Shown here: positions 52,555 to 61,712 of the stretch, piece by piece
Layout: every line of letters begins with the position of its first letter
Numbering within the stretch: the first letter of the stretch is position 1
NCBI GenBank assembly: GCA_001556995.1
Contig: LSKF01000163.1
Span: 99,323-163,322, forward strand
Source: Erythrobacteraceae bacterium CCH12-C2
GTDB taxonomy: Bacteria; Pseudomonadota; Alphaproteobacteria; Sphingomonadales; Sphingomonadaceae
Direction: 5' to 3'
DNA: 64,000 bases
Notes under the pieces: generated by a model
Told to the model about the DNA's origin: nothing
The model's input: the letters and a program-made list of their open reading frames with translations, nothing else
Database searches by the model: none
Made by a program: the position numbers and the translations under genes

Positions 52555-52630
52555 CCTGAGCTTGTCGAAGGCCTGCACTTTCTTCTATCGCTTGGTCACA
52601 AAAGCACTACGGCCCTTCGACAAGCTCAGG
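52555..52630. repeat. Inverted repeat of REP type
   Basis: Two perfect 17-base arms, CCTGAGCTTGTCGAAGG at 52555-52571 and its reverse complement at 52614-52630, are separated by 42 bases between the divergent pdeM and hemF genes. This short motif is one I recognise as common between genes in sphingomonads. It could form a long hairpin or be an REP/REPIN unit. Confidence 0.7.
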
Positions 52631-52654
52631 GCGAACGGGAGGGTTGAGGGATTT

Positions 52655-53509
52655 ATGGATTGGTCGGATAAGACGGCGCAGGCGAAGGTGTGGTTCGAAA
52701 GCCTGCGCGACCAGATCTGCGCCGAATTCGAAGCGATCGAGCGCGAGGCGGGATCGGACGCCGCTTTCCAATACACCCCCTGGCAGCGCGAGGAGGAGGG
52801 CAATCCCGATCCCGGCGGCGGGGTGCAGGGGTTGATGAAGGGCCAAGTGTTCGAAAAGGTCGGCGTCAACGTCTCGACCGTGCGCGGCAGCTTCGCCAAG
52901 GAATTTGCCGGTTCGATCAACGGCGCGAGCGCGGAGGCCCCCGGCTTTGTGGCCACCGGCATCAGTCTGGTCGCGCACATGAGCAATCCGCACGTGCCTG
53001 CCGTGCACATGAACACCCGCTTCCTCACCACCACCAAGGCATGGTTCGGCGGCGGGGCGGACCTCAATCCGCCAATCCCCTATGAAGAGGACACGGCGGA
53101 ATTCCATGCCGCGATGAAAGCCGCCTGCGATCCGCATGACCCGGCGCACTACGAACGCTTTTCCAAGTGGGCCGAGGATTATTTCTACATCCCCCACCGT
53201 CAGGTGCATCGCGGGGTGGGCGGGATTTTCGCCGATCACCTCGAATGCGCAGACGACACTGCATGGGCAGCGAACTTCGAATTCATCAAAGACATCGGCA
53301 AGCAATTCATCACCGTGTTCCCGGCCATCGTGCGGCGACGGATGAACATGCCCTTCACGCCCGAGGATGAGGCGGTGATGTTCGAATACCGAGGCCGCTA
53401 TGCCGAGTTCAACCTCGTCTATGACCGCGGCACGATCTTTGGCCTCAAGACCGGGGGCAATATCGACGCGATCCTGATGAGTCTGCCGCCGCGCGCTACG
53501 TGGAGCTGA
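52655..53509 (+). CDS. hemF: Oxygen-dependent coproporphyrinogen III oxidase
   Basis: Converts coproporphyrinogen III to protoporphyrinogen IX with oxygen. The protein has 284 residues. Family motifs are GGGVQGLMKGQVFEKVGVNV, PHVPAVHMNTRFL, AWFGGGADLNPPIPYEEDT, FYIPHRQVHRGVGGIFADHL and FNLVYDRGTIFGLKTGGNID. ATG 52655 begins a normal N-terminus; the open frame extends 650 bases further upstream but that part runs over pdeM and the repeat. An aerobic lifestyle is implied. Confidence 0.96.
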   Translation: MDWSDKTAQAKVWFESLRDQICAEFEAIEREAGSDAAFQYTPWQREEEGNPDPGGGVQGLMKGQVFEKVGVNVSTVRGSFAKEFAGSINGASAEAPGFVATGISLVAHMSNPHVPAVHMNTRFLTTTKAWFGGGADLNPPIPYEEDTAEFHAAMKAACDPHDPAHYERFSKWAEDYFYIPHRQVHRGVGGIFADHLECADDTAWAANFEFIKDIGKQFITVFPAIVRRRMNMPFTPEDEAVMFEYRGRYAEFNLVYDRGTIFGLKTGGNIDAILMSLPPRATWS

Positions 53510-53573
53510 GGCACATTCGTTCGTCTTTCTTCGCACTTGCGGCACTGCGCCCACGCGCACATATGTCGCTCTG

Positions 53574-55664
53574 ATGCTGCGCCAATACGAACTCGTTGAG
53601 AAGGTCCTCGATTACGACCCACAAGCCGACGAGGCGATGCTCAACCGTGCCTATGTCTATACCGTGCAGAAGCACGGCAGCCAGAAGCGCGCGAGCGGTG
53701 ACCCCTATTTCAGCCACCCGGTCGAAGTCGCGGGGTTGATGACCGATCTGAAGCTCGATCAGGCCACCATCATCACCGCGCTGCTCCACGACACGGTCGA
53801 AGACACCCTCGCCACGATCGAGGATATCGAGGCCCATTTCGGCCCCGAGGTCGCGCGGCTGGTCGACGGGGTGACCAAGCTCTCCAAGATCGAGACCATG
53901 CCCGAGAACGAGCGCGCGGCGGAGAACCTGCGCAAGTTCCTGCTCGCCATGTCCGAGGATATCCGCGTGCTGCTGGTCAAGCTGGCGGACCGGCTGCACA
54001 ACATGCGCACGCTCCATTTCATCAAGAACCCCGAAAAGCGCCAGCGCATCGCGCGCGAGACGATGGATATCTACGCGCCGCTGGCTGAGCGGGTCGGCAT
54101 GTATGAATACATGCGCGAGATGCAGGCGCTGGCTTTCCGCGAGCTTGAGCCCGAAGGATATGCCACGATCACAGGACGGCTAGAGCATTTGCGCTCGCAG
54201 GACGGCGGGCAGGTCGATGCGATCGCGCTCAAGATCAAGCAGCGGCTCGCCGAAGCGGGGTTGAAGGTCGAGGTCTCGGGCCGCGAGAAGCACCCCTATT
54301 CGATCTGGCACAAGATGGCCGAACGCCATGTCAGCTTTGAACAGGTGACCGACATCATGGCCTTCCGTGTCCTCGCCGATACTGAGGAGGATTGCTACCG
54401 CGCGCTGGGTATCCTCCACACCACCTGGCAGGCGCTGCCAGGCAAATTCAAGGACTATATCTCGACCCCCAAGACCAACGGGTATCGGTCGCTTCACACC
54501 GCGCTGATGTACGAAAATTCGATGCGTGTCGAAGTGCAAATACGCACCCGCGAAATGCACCGCCGCAACGAATTTGGGCTCGCCGCGCACTGGGCCTACA
54601 AGCAGGATGGCAAGGCCGATGGGCAGGTGGGCTGGCTGCGCGATCTGATCGAGATTGTCGAACAGAGCCACGATGCCGAGGAACTGCTCGAACACACGCG
54701 CCTTGCGATTTATCAGGATCGGATCTTCGCCTTCACCCCCAAGGGCGCGCTGTTCCAGCTGCCCAAGGGCGCGAGCGCGGTGGATTTTGCCTTTGCGGTG
54801 CACACCAATCTGGGGCTGCAGACGGCGGGGGTAAAGATCAACGGGCGGCACATGCCGCTGCGCACGCCGCTCAATAATGGCGATGTGTGCGAGATCATCA
54901 AGAACCCCCACGCCAGCCCGCAATTGTCATGGCTGGGCTTTGTCGTCACCGGCAAGGCCCGCGCCGCGATCCGCCGCGCGGTGCGAATGAAGGAGCGCGC
55001 CGAGGTCGCGGAGATCGGCTCCAAGCTGTTCGACGAGATCGCCGCGCGCGTTCCTGCACGGATTGGCAAGAAGGCGATCCGCGCGGCGGTGGCGCGGCTC
55101 GGGATGGAGGAGCCCGATGACCTGATGTACGCCATCGGCGCGGCCAAGATCACCGACCGCGCGGTGATGGAGGCGCTGGTCCCGGGCTGCACTGCTGACA
55201 TCGAGGAAGACGAGCATTGGGAGCGGCGCGAACGCGCGATTGCGATCACCGGCCTCACGCCCGGCGTCGCCTTCAACCTTGCGACCTGTTGCCACCCTGT
55301 CCCCGGCGACCGCATCGTCGGCATCCGCCGCAAGGGCGAGCCGGTGCTGGTCCACGCGATCGATTGCCTGCTGCTGGCGAGCGGGGTGGACAGCGACTGG
55401 ATTGATCTGGCCTGGGGTAACCACTCGGTCGGGGCGGTTGGACAGCTGTCCGTGACGATCTACGACCGATTGGGCACCCTCGCGGAAATGGCGGGCATCT
55501 TTGCCCAGAACAAGGCCAATGTGCAGACGCTGATGCAGACGCAGATCGACCATCCTTTCGTGACCTACGACATCGAGGTCGAGGTGCAGGACGTGGCGCA
55601 CCTCAATCGCATCATCTCCGCCCTGCGTGCGAGCGATGCGGTGGCGCAGGCAGAGCGGCAATAA
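53574..55664 (+). CDS. rsh: Bifunctional (p)ppGpp synthetase/hydrolase, RelA/SpoT homolog
   Basis: A stringent-response enzyme of 696 residues. The HD hydrolase has GDPYFSHPVEVAGLMTDL and IITALLHDTVEDTLATIED (HDxxED, intact), with KLADRLHNMRTLHF. The synthetase has DIMAFRVLADTEEDCYRALG and KDYISTPKTNGYRSLHTALM. Then come a TGS domain (RIFAFTPKGALFQLPKGASA), a conserved Cys-His region (FNLATCCHPVPGDRIVGIRR) and a C-terminal ACT domain (DRLGTLAEMAGIFAQNKANV). Both catalytic halves look intact. It overlaps the VOC gene by 1 base. Confidence 0.96.
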   Translation: MLRQYELVEKVLDYDPQADEAMLNRAYVYTVQKHGSQKRASGDPYFSHPVEVAGLMTDLKLDQATIITALLHDTVEDTLATIEDIEAHFGPEVARLVDGVTKLSKIETMPENERAAENLRKFLLAMSEDIRVLLVKLADRLHNMRTLHFIKNPEKRQRIARETMDIYAPLAERVGMYEYMREMQALAFRELEPEGYATITGRLEHLRSQDGGQVDAIALKIKQRLAEAGLKVEVSGREKHPYSIWHKMAERHVSFEQVTDIMAFRVLADTEEDCYRALGILHTTWQALPGKFKDYISTPKTNGYRSLHTALMYENSMRVEVQIRTREMHRRNEFGLAAHWAYKQDGKADGQVGWLRDLIEIVEQSHDAEELLEHTRLAIYQDRIFAFTPKGALFQLPKGASAVDFAFAVHTNLGLQTAGVKINGRHMPLRTPLNNGDVCEIIKNPHASPQLSWLGFVVTGKARAAIRRAVRMKERAEVAEIGSKLFDEIAARVPARIGKKAIRAAVARLGMEEPDDLMYAIGAAKITDRAVMEALVPGCTADIEEDEHWERRERAIAITGLTPGVAFNLATCCHPVPGDRIVGIRRKGEPVLVHAIDCLLLASGVDSDWIDLAWGNHSVGAVGQLSVTIYDRLGTLAEMAGIFAQNKANVQTLMQTQIDHPFVTYDIEVEVQDVAHLNRIISALRASDAVAQAERQ

Positions 55665-56023
55665 TGGCGGTCGTCGGGCTCGATCACGTGCAGCTTGCGA
55701 TTCCGGCAGGCGGTGAGGATCGGGCGCGTCAGTTTTATGCTGGGCTACTTGGAATGGTGGAAGTCCCCAAGCCCGCGACATTGTCGGCGAGCGGGTGCTG
55801 GTTCACGGGCGGGACGGTGAACCTTCATATCGGCATCGACCCTGATTTTCGCGCAGCCACAAAGGCGCACCCGGCGCTGCTGGTCAACGATCTCGCCGCC
55901 TTGCGCGCGCGGCTGACGGTGGCAGGATATGAAACGAGTGATGACAAACCCATCCAAGGGTACCGCCGGTTCTTCACAGCTGATCCGTTCGGCAATCGGA
56001 TTGAACTGATGGAGCGGATTTAG
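55664..56023 (+). CDS. Small VOC-superfamily protein
   Basis: A single-module glyoxalase/bleomycin-resistance-like protein of 119 residues. It begins VVGLDHVQLAIPAGGEDRAR with His8 as a likely metal ligand, has TVNLHIGIDPDF centrally, and ends in ADPFGNRIELMERI with the metal-site Glu. It is translationally coupled to rsh. The substrate is unknown. The length suggests it works as a dimer. Confidence 0.83.
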   Translation: MAVVGLDHVQLAIPAGGEDRARQFYAGLLGMVEVPKPATLSASGCWFTGGTVNLHIGIDPDFRAATKAHPALLVNDLAALRARLTVAGYETSDDKPIQGYRRFFTADPFGNRIELMERI

Positions 56024-56094
56024 GCATTCAAACCTCCCTCCCTTGGAAGAGGGGTTGGAGGTGGGCTGCAGGGTTCGCGGCTGCGCCGCGGGGT

Positions 56095-56262
56095 TTCACG
56101 CAGAGGTCGCAGAGGAGCAGGGAGCGCTGAGATGTCGCGCTCGCGGCGAAGCCGCACTTCGCATCCGTCATTCCGGCCTGCCGCAACGTCGCTGTTGAGG
56201 ATGATGCCTTCGTCAAGCACAACCCCTCTGCGCTCCCTGCTCCTCTGCGGTCCCTGCGTGAA
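56095..56262. repeat. Large inverted repeat between genes (MITE/REPIN-like)
   Basis: Two near-identical 33-base arms at 56095-56127 and 56230-56262 are inverted around a 102-base spacer. The arms begin TTCACGCAGAGG and end GGGAGCGC; they differ at about two positions. The unit lies within the 379-base gap 56024-56402, which holds no gene. The arrangement resembles a small non-autonomous mobile unit; no transposase is present and the flanking bases show no obvious target duplication. Confidence 0.7.
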
Positions 56263-56402
56263 CCCGGCGAAAGGGCATCCGGTTTCCTACAGGCAGGGCC
56301 AGCGATACACGGCAACACGGCTCTTTCGCATTGTCCGCCCCATTCCTCGCCCCCATGCGACGAAAAGCGCTAAACACAGTGTCAACTTTGTAAACTTCGT
56401 CG

Positions 56403-57428
56403 CTATTCCGCCGCCCGCCGCACGGGCACGCGGATGTTGCAGATGTCCGCCCCGCCCGCGGGCACGATGAAGAACGGATCACGGCGGTTGGCGATGGCCT
56501 CGGCATAGCGCGCGAAGGTCTCGCTTTCGGTTGAGAGGTATTCGAAGCGCGGTTGTTCACTCATTGGCAGGTCATTGGCCACCCGTACCGATGTGATCGG
56601 CGTGCGCTTGGCGGCTTCTTCAGTAGTGTAGAACCCCAGCGCGCCGGACCCGCGCGGCAGGCTGGAGAGGTGCTGCATCCCCTCGATCACCCGGCCGACC
56701 AGCGCGATATTGCGATCTAGGTGGCGCGGCGCATGGCCGATCACGGTGTAAAGCTCCGCGCCCGAGCCGGTGTCGGGCGAATAGTTCCGCCCAACACCGA
56801 CCATGCCGTAGCAGTGGGTGGGCCATGCAAGAGGTGCATCTTCGTTGCTGGCGAAGGGCCATCCTTTGAAGAAGGATTCGAAATCAGCATAACTGCCGGT
56901 GCGAGGCAGTTTGTCGGTTCCTTCGCGCCATCTGCCGCGTTGCTCAGTTATGCTCTCAAACTCGTCTTGGAGAGCGCCATCAAGGCCCGCTGCGGCTGAT
57001 GTCGTCACATCAACGGTATAATCCGTCTCTCTCATCACCTTCAGCCCCTCGGGCAAGGGCTTCGGCGTCCCCGTAGCCTCGGGGTTGTCGTAATTTGGAT
57101 CGCCCCATTGGGTAACGTAATTGTCCTGTACCCGGTTGACTGAGATACCATCATACCACCCGGAGCGCGCAAACAGGCGGATGTTGTGGACCCAGCCCTG
57201 GCTGAACGGCGCGGGCATCAGCTGGATTACAACCTGCCGCGGCTTGCCCTCGGCATCCGGCGCAAGGGTCATCACCAGCAGATCCTCCGCCGGAATCGTG
57301 ACCCAATCCGCGCGTGACGCAGCCGCCACGATCTCGGACGGCGCAGGCGCTCCCTTCGGTTCCTCCTGAGCGGCAAGCGGCAAGGCAAAGGCGAGCGCAG
57401 CCGTGGCTGCCAGCAGCAGGGTTCTCAT
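56403..57428 (-). CDS. Exported cyclophilin-type peptidyl-prolyl isomerase
   Basis: A protein of about 341 residues. The signal peptide RTLLLAATAALAFALPLAAQ cleaves before EEPKG. The cyclophilin domain (about 55-320) contains AADWVTIPAEDLLVM-like strands, PFSQGWVHNIRLFARSGWYD, VNRVQDNYVTQWGDPN and CYGMVGVGRNYSPDTGSGAE, then LVGRVIEGMQHLSSLPRG. It is larger than simple cyclophilins because of an insertion around residues 140-190. ATG 57428 starts the signal sequence; a longer frame to 57509 is not needed. A periplasmic folding role is expected. Confidence 0.84.
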   Translation of the reverse strand: MRTLLLAATAALAFALPLAAQEEPKGAPAPSEIVAAASRADWVTIPAEDLLVMTLAPDAEGKPRQVVIQLMPAPFSQGWVHNIRLFARSGWYDGISVNRVQDNYVTQWGDPNYDNPEATGTPKPLPEGLKVMRETDYTVDVTTSAAAGLDGALQDEFESITEQRGRWREGTDKLPRTGSYADFESFFKGWPFASNEDAPLAWPTHCYGMVGVGRNYSPDTGSGAELYTVIGHAPRHLDRNIALVGRVIEGMQHLSSLPRGSGALGFYTTEEAAKRTPITSVRVANDLPMSEQPRFEYLSTESETFARYAEAIANRRDPFFIVPAGGADICNIRVPVRRAAE

Positions 57429-57543
57429 ACGAGCGATGCTGCCACCACGCGCCTTGCGAAGCAATCCATTCGCGGCTACGGGGCCGCTCTTGCCTTCCCC
57501 CGCGCTCAAGCAGCGAAGCGATAGCGCGCCAAGGAAGTCATAC

Positions 57544-57634
57544 GGAGCAGTGGCCGAGTGGTCGAAGGCGCACGCCTGGAAAGTGTGTATACGTCAAAAG
57601 CGTATCGAGGGTTCGAATCCCTCCTGCTCCGCCA
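57544..57634 (+). tRNA. tRNA-Ser (GGA anticodon)
   Basis: A 91-base tRNA with a long variable arm. The acceptor stem GGAGCAG pairs with CTGCTCC, followed by G and an encoded CCA. The anticodon loop CTGGAAA gives GGA, which reads TCC and TCT codons. The variable arm pairs around TATACGTCAAAAGCGTAT. The T arm carries GGTTCGAATCC. A recombinase remnant follows 25 bases later, so its 3' end is a likely integration site. Confidence 0.97.
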
Positions 57635-57658
57635 TCGCTTTTCTGACCAGGGAGAGCA

Positions 57659-57960
57659 CTCTAACACTTTAAAGGGCAAGGAAAACTTAGCGGTTCGAAC
57701 ACCCTGATTCCCGTCATACTCAAGAGGGGTGTCCAAAGTGAGCCTGAGGACGATGATCTTGCCTTCAATCGTCCCATGTTTCCAAAAATAACAATGGTTT
57801 GACAAAAGCGCAACAGCGGTTCGAAAAGCTGCGCCATAGTCTCGCGCAACAGTCCCGCAAAAGGAGCTTTTCGCGCTTCAGCTCTTCGACCTTGCGCGCA
57901 TAGGCACTCATCACAGTGCCGCTACCGATTGCCCCATCGACGGCTAGCTTTGGGCCAAAG
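57659..57960 (-). pseudogene. Frameshifted C-terminal remnant of a large serine recombinase
   Basis: On the minus strand three frames together resemble the tail of large serine recombinases of the resolvase type. The first (57911 onward) reads MSAYARKVEELKREKLLL, like the coiled-coil helix after the zinc domain. The second contains QLFEPLLRFCQTI. The third, ending at 57659, reads IEGKIIVLRLTLDTPLEYD and then GNQGVRTAKFSLPFKVLE, matching the typical end. At least two frameshifts and the loss of the catalytic half show it is dead. It lies directly after tRNA-Ser. Confidence 0.75.
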
Positions 57961-58020
57961 CTGGATGTCTGCTCTACTGGGGAGGTATCGCAAGGTATCT
58001 CGTTGTTGCACGGGAGTGGG

Positions 58021-59007
58021 TTATCGGCTCGTCCGAGATCCGATGAGCTGCCGTGCCTCTCCGATCTGCCAGATCAGCATCGCGGGCACATCGACGAGGA
58101 GGTCGCGCGCCCGCTTTGCGAGCGACAGAGCAAGCGCCGCCTCGGCGGGCAGTCCGAATAGCGGCCCAATCAGCACATATGCACCTTCCTGAAGCCCGAT
58201 TCCGCCCGGCACCACAAAGGCGGCGGTGCGCAGTGTGAAAATCAGACTCTCAATGACCAGCACAGCGCCAATCGGCACGTCGAAGCCGATGAAGTTTAGT
58301 GCGATCGAGGCTCCTGCTCCGCTGGCCACCCAGGCGAGCAAGTGAAGCAGGAAACAAGCAATCAGCCTCCTGCGCCTCAGATAGATCAGATCAAGCTCAT
58401 CACGCACTTCGGCCACCGCAGCCGCCGCCCCCGGCAGGATTGCCCCGCCGATCCGCGCGGCGATGGTCAGCATCGGGCGCTGCGCGAAAGCAAAGGCGAG
58501 CATGATCGCCACGCTTGCGCCCAGCCCGATCAGCGCAAGGTCAAGCAGATCGCGTTCTTCCGGTCGGTTTTGCAGCACGAAAAACAGGCCCGCCGCGCCA
58601 TAAATGGTGAAGACCAACTGCGCGGCAAGTTCGGCTGTCTGGTCGGCGATGATCGAGCCATAGGCGTGGCGCTGCGGAACGCTGGCAGAGACCAGCACCC
58701 GCAGGCCTACGACTATGCCGCCGAATTGCGAGAACGGCAGCACGTTGGTCGCCGCCTCGCGCATCGTACGCGCCCAAGCAAAGGCGCTCCACCGTGCCCC
58801 TGGAACCAACACCTGCCATGCCAAGCCGAGGATGGCGAGGATCACCAAGGTGTAAGCGGCGTAAACCAGGAACCGGATGATGCCGATCTTCCCCAGGATC
58901 CCAAGCACAGCGCCAAACCCGACTGCGCCGAGCAAGACAAAGGTCGCGGCAAGCCCGGCGACCGTGATGGCGATGGCCGCGACCTTCAGCAAGTCGGCGT
59001 GCACCAT
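58021..59007 (-). CDS. hpnL: Hopanoid-associated membrane protein HpnL
   Basis: A membrane protein of 328 residues with about eight helices, of the lysylphosphatidylglycerol-synthase transmembrane (flippase-like) family. Segments include AAIAITVAGLAATFVLLGAV, NVLPFSQFGGIVVGLRVLVS with the family's PxSxxGG pattern, and FVVPGGIGLQEGAYVLIGPL near the end. ATG 59007 gives a normal first helix. It is the last gene of the hpnI-hpnJ-hpnL run, 16 bases after hpnJ. It may move or position a modified hopanoid; direct function is not proven. Confidence 0.85.
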   Translation of the reverse strand: MVHADLLKVAAIAITVAGLAATFVLLGAVGFGAVLGILGKIGIIRFLVYAAYTLVILAILGLAWQVLVPGARWSAFAWARTMREAATNVLPFSQFGGIVVGLRVLVSASVPQRHAYGSIIADQTAELAAQLVFTIYGAAGLFFVLQNRPEERDLLDLALIGLGASVAIMLAFAFAQRPMLTIAARIGGAILPGAAAAVAEVRDELDLIYLRRRRLIACFLLHLLAWVASGAGASIALNFIGFDVPIGAVLVIESLIFTLRTAAFVVPGGIGLQEGAYVLIGPLFGLPAEAALALSLAKRARDLLVDVPAMLIWQIGEARQLIGSRTSR

Positions 59008-59023
59008 CGCACCGCGCCCCGCC

Positions 59024-60451
59024 TCAGGCGGCAAGCTTGCGGTCTCGCAGGAAGCGGAAAAACTCGACACCTTCGCGTAGGCGGCGCTTCATCATGTCGC
59101 CATCGGTCACCATCTCGCCGACGATCCCGGCAATCTTCGAGGGACGGAAATAGAACTTCTTGTAAAACATCTCGACCGCCTCGAAGATCTCCGAGGCAGG
59201 CAGATGCTCGTAGGAAAGCTGCGCGATCTGGTTGCCGTCGTCATTGAGCAGATCGCGCTCGGCTGCAAACCAGCCGTTCACCGTTGCCTGATTGTGCAGG
59301 AAGGTGCCGGGATAGGGCGCCGCGAGCGAGACCTGGATGGTGTGCGGGTTGACCTCCTTGGCGAAGGCCAGGGTCTCCATGATCGTCTCGCGCGTTTCGC
59401 CGGGCAGGCCGAGGATGAAGGTGCCGTGCACCTTGATCCCCAGCGTCTTGCAATCCTTGGCGAACTGGCGCGCGACGTCCACCCTCAGGCCCTTCTTGAT
59501 GTTGTGCAGGATTTGCTGGTTGCCGCTTTCGAAGCCCACCAGCAAGACGCGCAGCCCGTTGTCCTTCATCACCTTGAGCGTCTTGTATGGAACGTTCGCC
59601 TTGGCGTTGCACGACCACACCACGCCTAACTTGCCGAGCTCGACCGCCAGCGCTTCGGTCCGCGGCAGATTGTCGGTCAGCGTATCGTCATCGAAGAAAA
59701 TCTCCTTCGCCTGCGGGAAGGCCTGCATCACGTATTTCACTTCCTCGACCACATGGCCGATCGAGCGGACGCGGTAATTGTGCCCGCCCACGGTCTGCGG
59801 CCAGAGGCAGAAGGTGCAGCGCGATTTGCAGCCGCGCCCCGTGTAAAAGCTAATGTAGGGGTGCAGCAGATAGCCGCCGTAATACTTCTGGATGTCCAGA
59901 TCGCGCTTGTACACTGGCGTCACGAACGGCAGCTGGTCCATGTCCGTCACGATCGCGCGATCCTGATTGTGCACGATTACGCCCTCGCTGTTGCGATAGC
60001 TGATGCCGTCGACACTGGCCCAGTTGTGCCCGTCGGCGATGTCCTTGATGGTGAAATCGAACTCGTTGCGTGCGACAAAGTCGATCGCTTCGGAGGCCTT
60101 GAGGCTGCCCTCGGCATCGACCGCGACCTTGGCGCCGATCATCCCAATCTTGAGCGCGGGGTTTTCTGCCTTGAGCAGCTCGGCAGTGCGCACGTCCTGA
60201 TTGAACGAAGGGGTGGAGGTGTGCAGCACCACCAGATCACGCTGGTGCGCTTCGTGCCTGATGTCATCGAAGCTGAGGTCATGCGCGGGCGCATCGATCA
60301 GCTTGCTGCCTTCGATTAGCGCAGCGGGCTGCGCGAGCCAGGTCGGATACCAGAAGGATTTGACCTCGCGCTTCATTTGGTAACGCGCGCCGGCCCCGCC
60401 ATCGTAACCGTCGAAAGAGGGGCCCTGGAGAAAGAGCGAACGCATCGTCAT
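59024..60451 (-). CDS. hpnJ: Hopanoid radical SAM enzyme HpnJ
   Basis: A protein of 475 residues. The N-terminal half is a cobalamin-binding-like domain with DLVVLHTSTPSFNQDVRTAE. The radical SAM cluster site is GRGCKSRCTFCLWPQ with Cys208, Cys212 and Cys215. Later are EIFFDDDTLTDNLPRTEALA and LLVGFESGNQQILHNIKKGL. ATG 60451 overlaps hpnI by 4 bases; the open frame continuing to 61066 is not part of it. HpnJ is known to contract the hexosamine ring of the hopanoid side chain into a cyclitol ether. Confidence 0.92.
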   Translation of the reverse strand: MTMRSLFLQGPSFDGYDGGAGARYQMKREVKSFWYPTWLAQPAALIEGSKLIDAPAHDLSFDDIRHEAHQRDLVVLHTSTPSFNQDVRTAELLKAENPALKIGMIGAKVAVDAEGSLKASEAIDFVARNEFDFTIKDIADGHNWASVDGISYRNSEGVIVHNQDRAIVTDMDQLPFVTPVYKRDLDIQKYYGGYLLHPYISFYTGRGCKSRCTFCLWPQTVGGHNYRVRSIGHVVEEVKYVMQAFPQAKEIFFDDDTLTDNLPRTEALAVELGKLGVVWSCNAKANVPYKTLKVMKDNGLRVLLVGFESGNQQILHNIKKGLRVDVARQFAKDCKTLGIKVHGTFILGLPGETRETIMETLAFAKEVNPHTIQVSLAAPYPGTFLHNQATVNGWFAAERDLLNDDGNQIAQLSYEHLPASEIFEAVEMFYKKFYFRPSKIAGIVGEMVTDGDMMKRRLREGVEFFRFLRDRKLAA

Positions 60452-61620
60452 AACTGCCTTCCTTGCATCAATCGGCCATCGGCCGTCACTTTGAACCGGT
60501 ATCCGCGCCAGTCTACTGAGCCGACGAAAAACGTCAGCAGCCAGACCACCAGCGAGAGGCAATCGCGCAGCGGAAGGAGCCAAAGCGGGCCCGAGACCGT
60601 GCGCGAGAGATGATCGAGCCGCAGCTTGATCGCGGATCTGACCGCGAGCGCGGCCACGAGCAGCGGCCACGTCGCCATCGCCCCGCCAGACAGCAGCACC
60701 GTAAGCACCGCGATGGGCGTGACATGGGTGACAAGGCTGCCAATGAAACCCGCCGGGTCGATCCCGTAGATGGTGCGCGTCCAGCGCAGTTCGTGGCGCA
60801 GCATCGCGGGCAAGCCGGTTTCGCTGCAACCATGCAGCACGAAAGGCCCGCACACGGCCACCCGCAACCCTAGTGCGCGCACGGCCCGACCGATCTCGTA
60901 GTCGTCCGCCAGAACCTCGGCGAAGGCGGAAAAGCCGCCGATCCTTGCGAGGGTTTCCGCGCGCAGTCCCATCATCGGCCCCAGCACCGGCTCGGCCAGG
61001 TTCAGCCCCCGACCAACCAGCACCGAGGGCATGAAGCGGTAGGTAATATCCATCGCCGCGAGGCACGACCAGAACCCCACATTGCCGACCCCCGCATGGA
61101 GACAGCTGGCAACCCCAACCTCCGGGTCCGCCAGCGTGGCCGCCAGCGCCGATACCGCGCCGCGCGGCACCGTGACATCGCTGTCGATGATCATCACGAC
61201 CGGGTGGCGGATATGCGCCGCCATGTTGACGATGTTCGACATTTTGCGGTTCGCCCCGTGACGCTGCGGGTTGACCACCAGAGTCACGTCCAATTCCGGA
61301 TACCCGATGCGGGCACGCTCCAGCACAGCGAGCGCTGGATCGTCGGCATCCGCAACCCCGAAGATGATCTGCACCGGTCCATCATGTCCGTGGTCCAAGA
61401 CCGAGCGCATCGCATCGACCAGCCCAGGTTCATCCCCGTGCAGCGGCTTGAGAATGGTAACGGCAAGCCCACGAGGCGCAATGCCGGGCTGCGACGAGGC
61501 GGCACGCACAGCCAAGGCCAGCGCGACAAGCGAGTAGGCCAAGCCCAATACCGCAACCGCGATCAGCAAGATTACGAAATACTGTGTCAAACGACTGATC
61601 CATCCCCCGATCGAAGGCAC
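60448..61620 (-). CDS. hpnI: Hopanoid glycosyltransferase HpnI
   Basis: A GT2 (ceramide glucosyltransferase-like) enzyme of 390 residues. An N-terminal helix (YFVILLIAVAVLGLAYSLVA) is followed by VTILKPLHGDEPGLVDAMRS, the first Asp site PVVMIIDSDVTVPRGAVSAL (DSD), and EVLADDYEIGRAVRALGLRV, with the ADDYEIG and HELRWTRTI (QxxRW-like) motifs. C-terminal helices follow. HpnI adds N-acetylglucosamine to bacteriohopanetetrol, the step before deacetylation by HpnK and ring contraction by HpnJ. HpnK is not in the window. Confidence 0.9.
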   Translation of the reverse strand: MPSIGGWISRLTQYFVILLIAVAVLGLAYSLVALALAVRAASSQPGIAPRGLAVTILKPLHGDEPGLVDAMRSVLDHGHDGPVQIIFGVADADDPALAVLERARIGYPELDVTLVVNPQRHGANRKMSNIVNMAAHIRHPVVMIIDSDVTVPRGAVSALAATLADPEVGVASCLHAGVGNVGFWSCLAAMDITYRFMPSVLVGRGLNLAEPVLGPMMGLRAETLARIGGFSAFAEVLADDYEIGRAVRALGLRVAVCGPFVLHGCSETGLPAMLRHELRWTRTIYGIDPAGFIGSLVTHVTPIAVLTVLLSGGAMATWPLLVAALAVRSAIKLRLDHLSRTVSGPLWLLPLRDCLSLVVWLLTFFVGSVDWRGYRFKVTADGRLMQGRQL

Positions 61621-61712
61621 ATTGGCCCTCGGATAGCCGATGATGAACCGGAGTTATTTCCAAGTAACAGCAATCGTCGCACGCCGGCGTCTGGAGCACA
61701 CACCTGCCCGCC

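Noticed and set aside
52001..52654. N-terminal extension of the hemF frame
   Set aside because: It runs antisense through pdeM and across the inverted repeat; HemF homologs begin at the ATG used here.
57506..57805. Minus-strand frame of 99 codons spanning tRNA-Ser
   Set aside because: Its second half is tRNA antisense; only the first part, a recombinase remnant, is meaningful and is reported as a pseudogene.
60452..61066. Extension of the hpnJ frame into hpnI
   Set aside because: It overlaps hpnI in another frame and has no resemblance to HpnJ; the ATG at 60451 fits the family.
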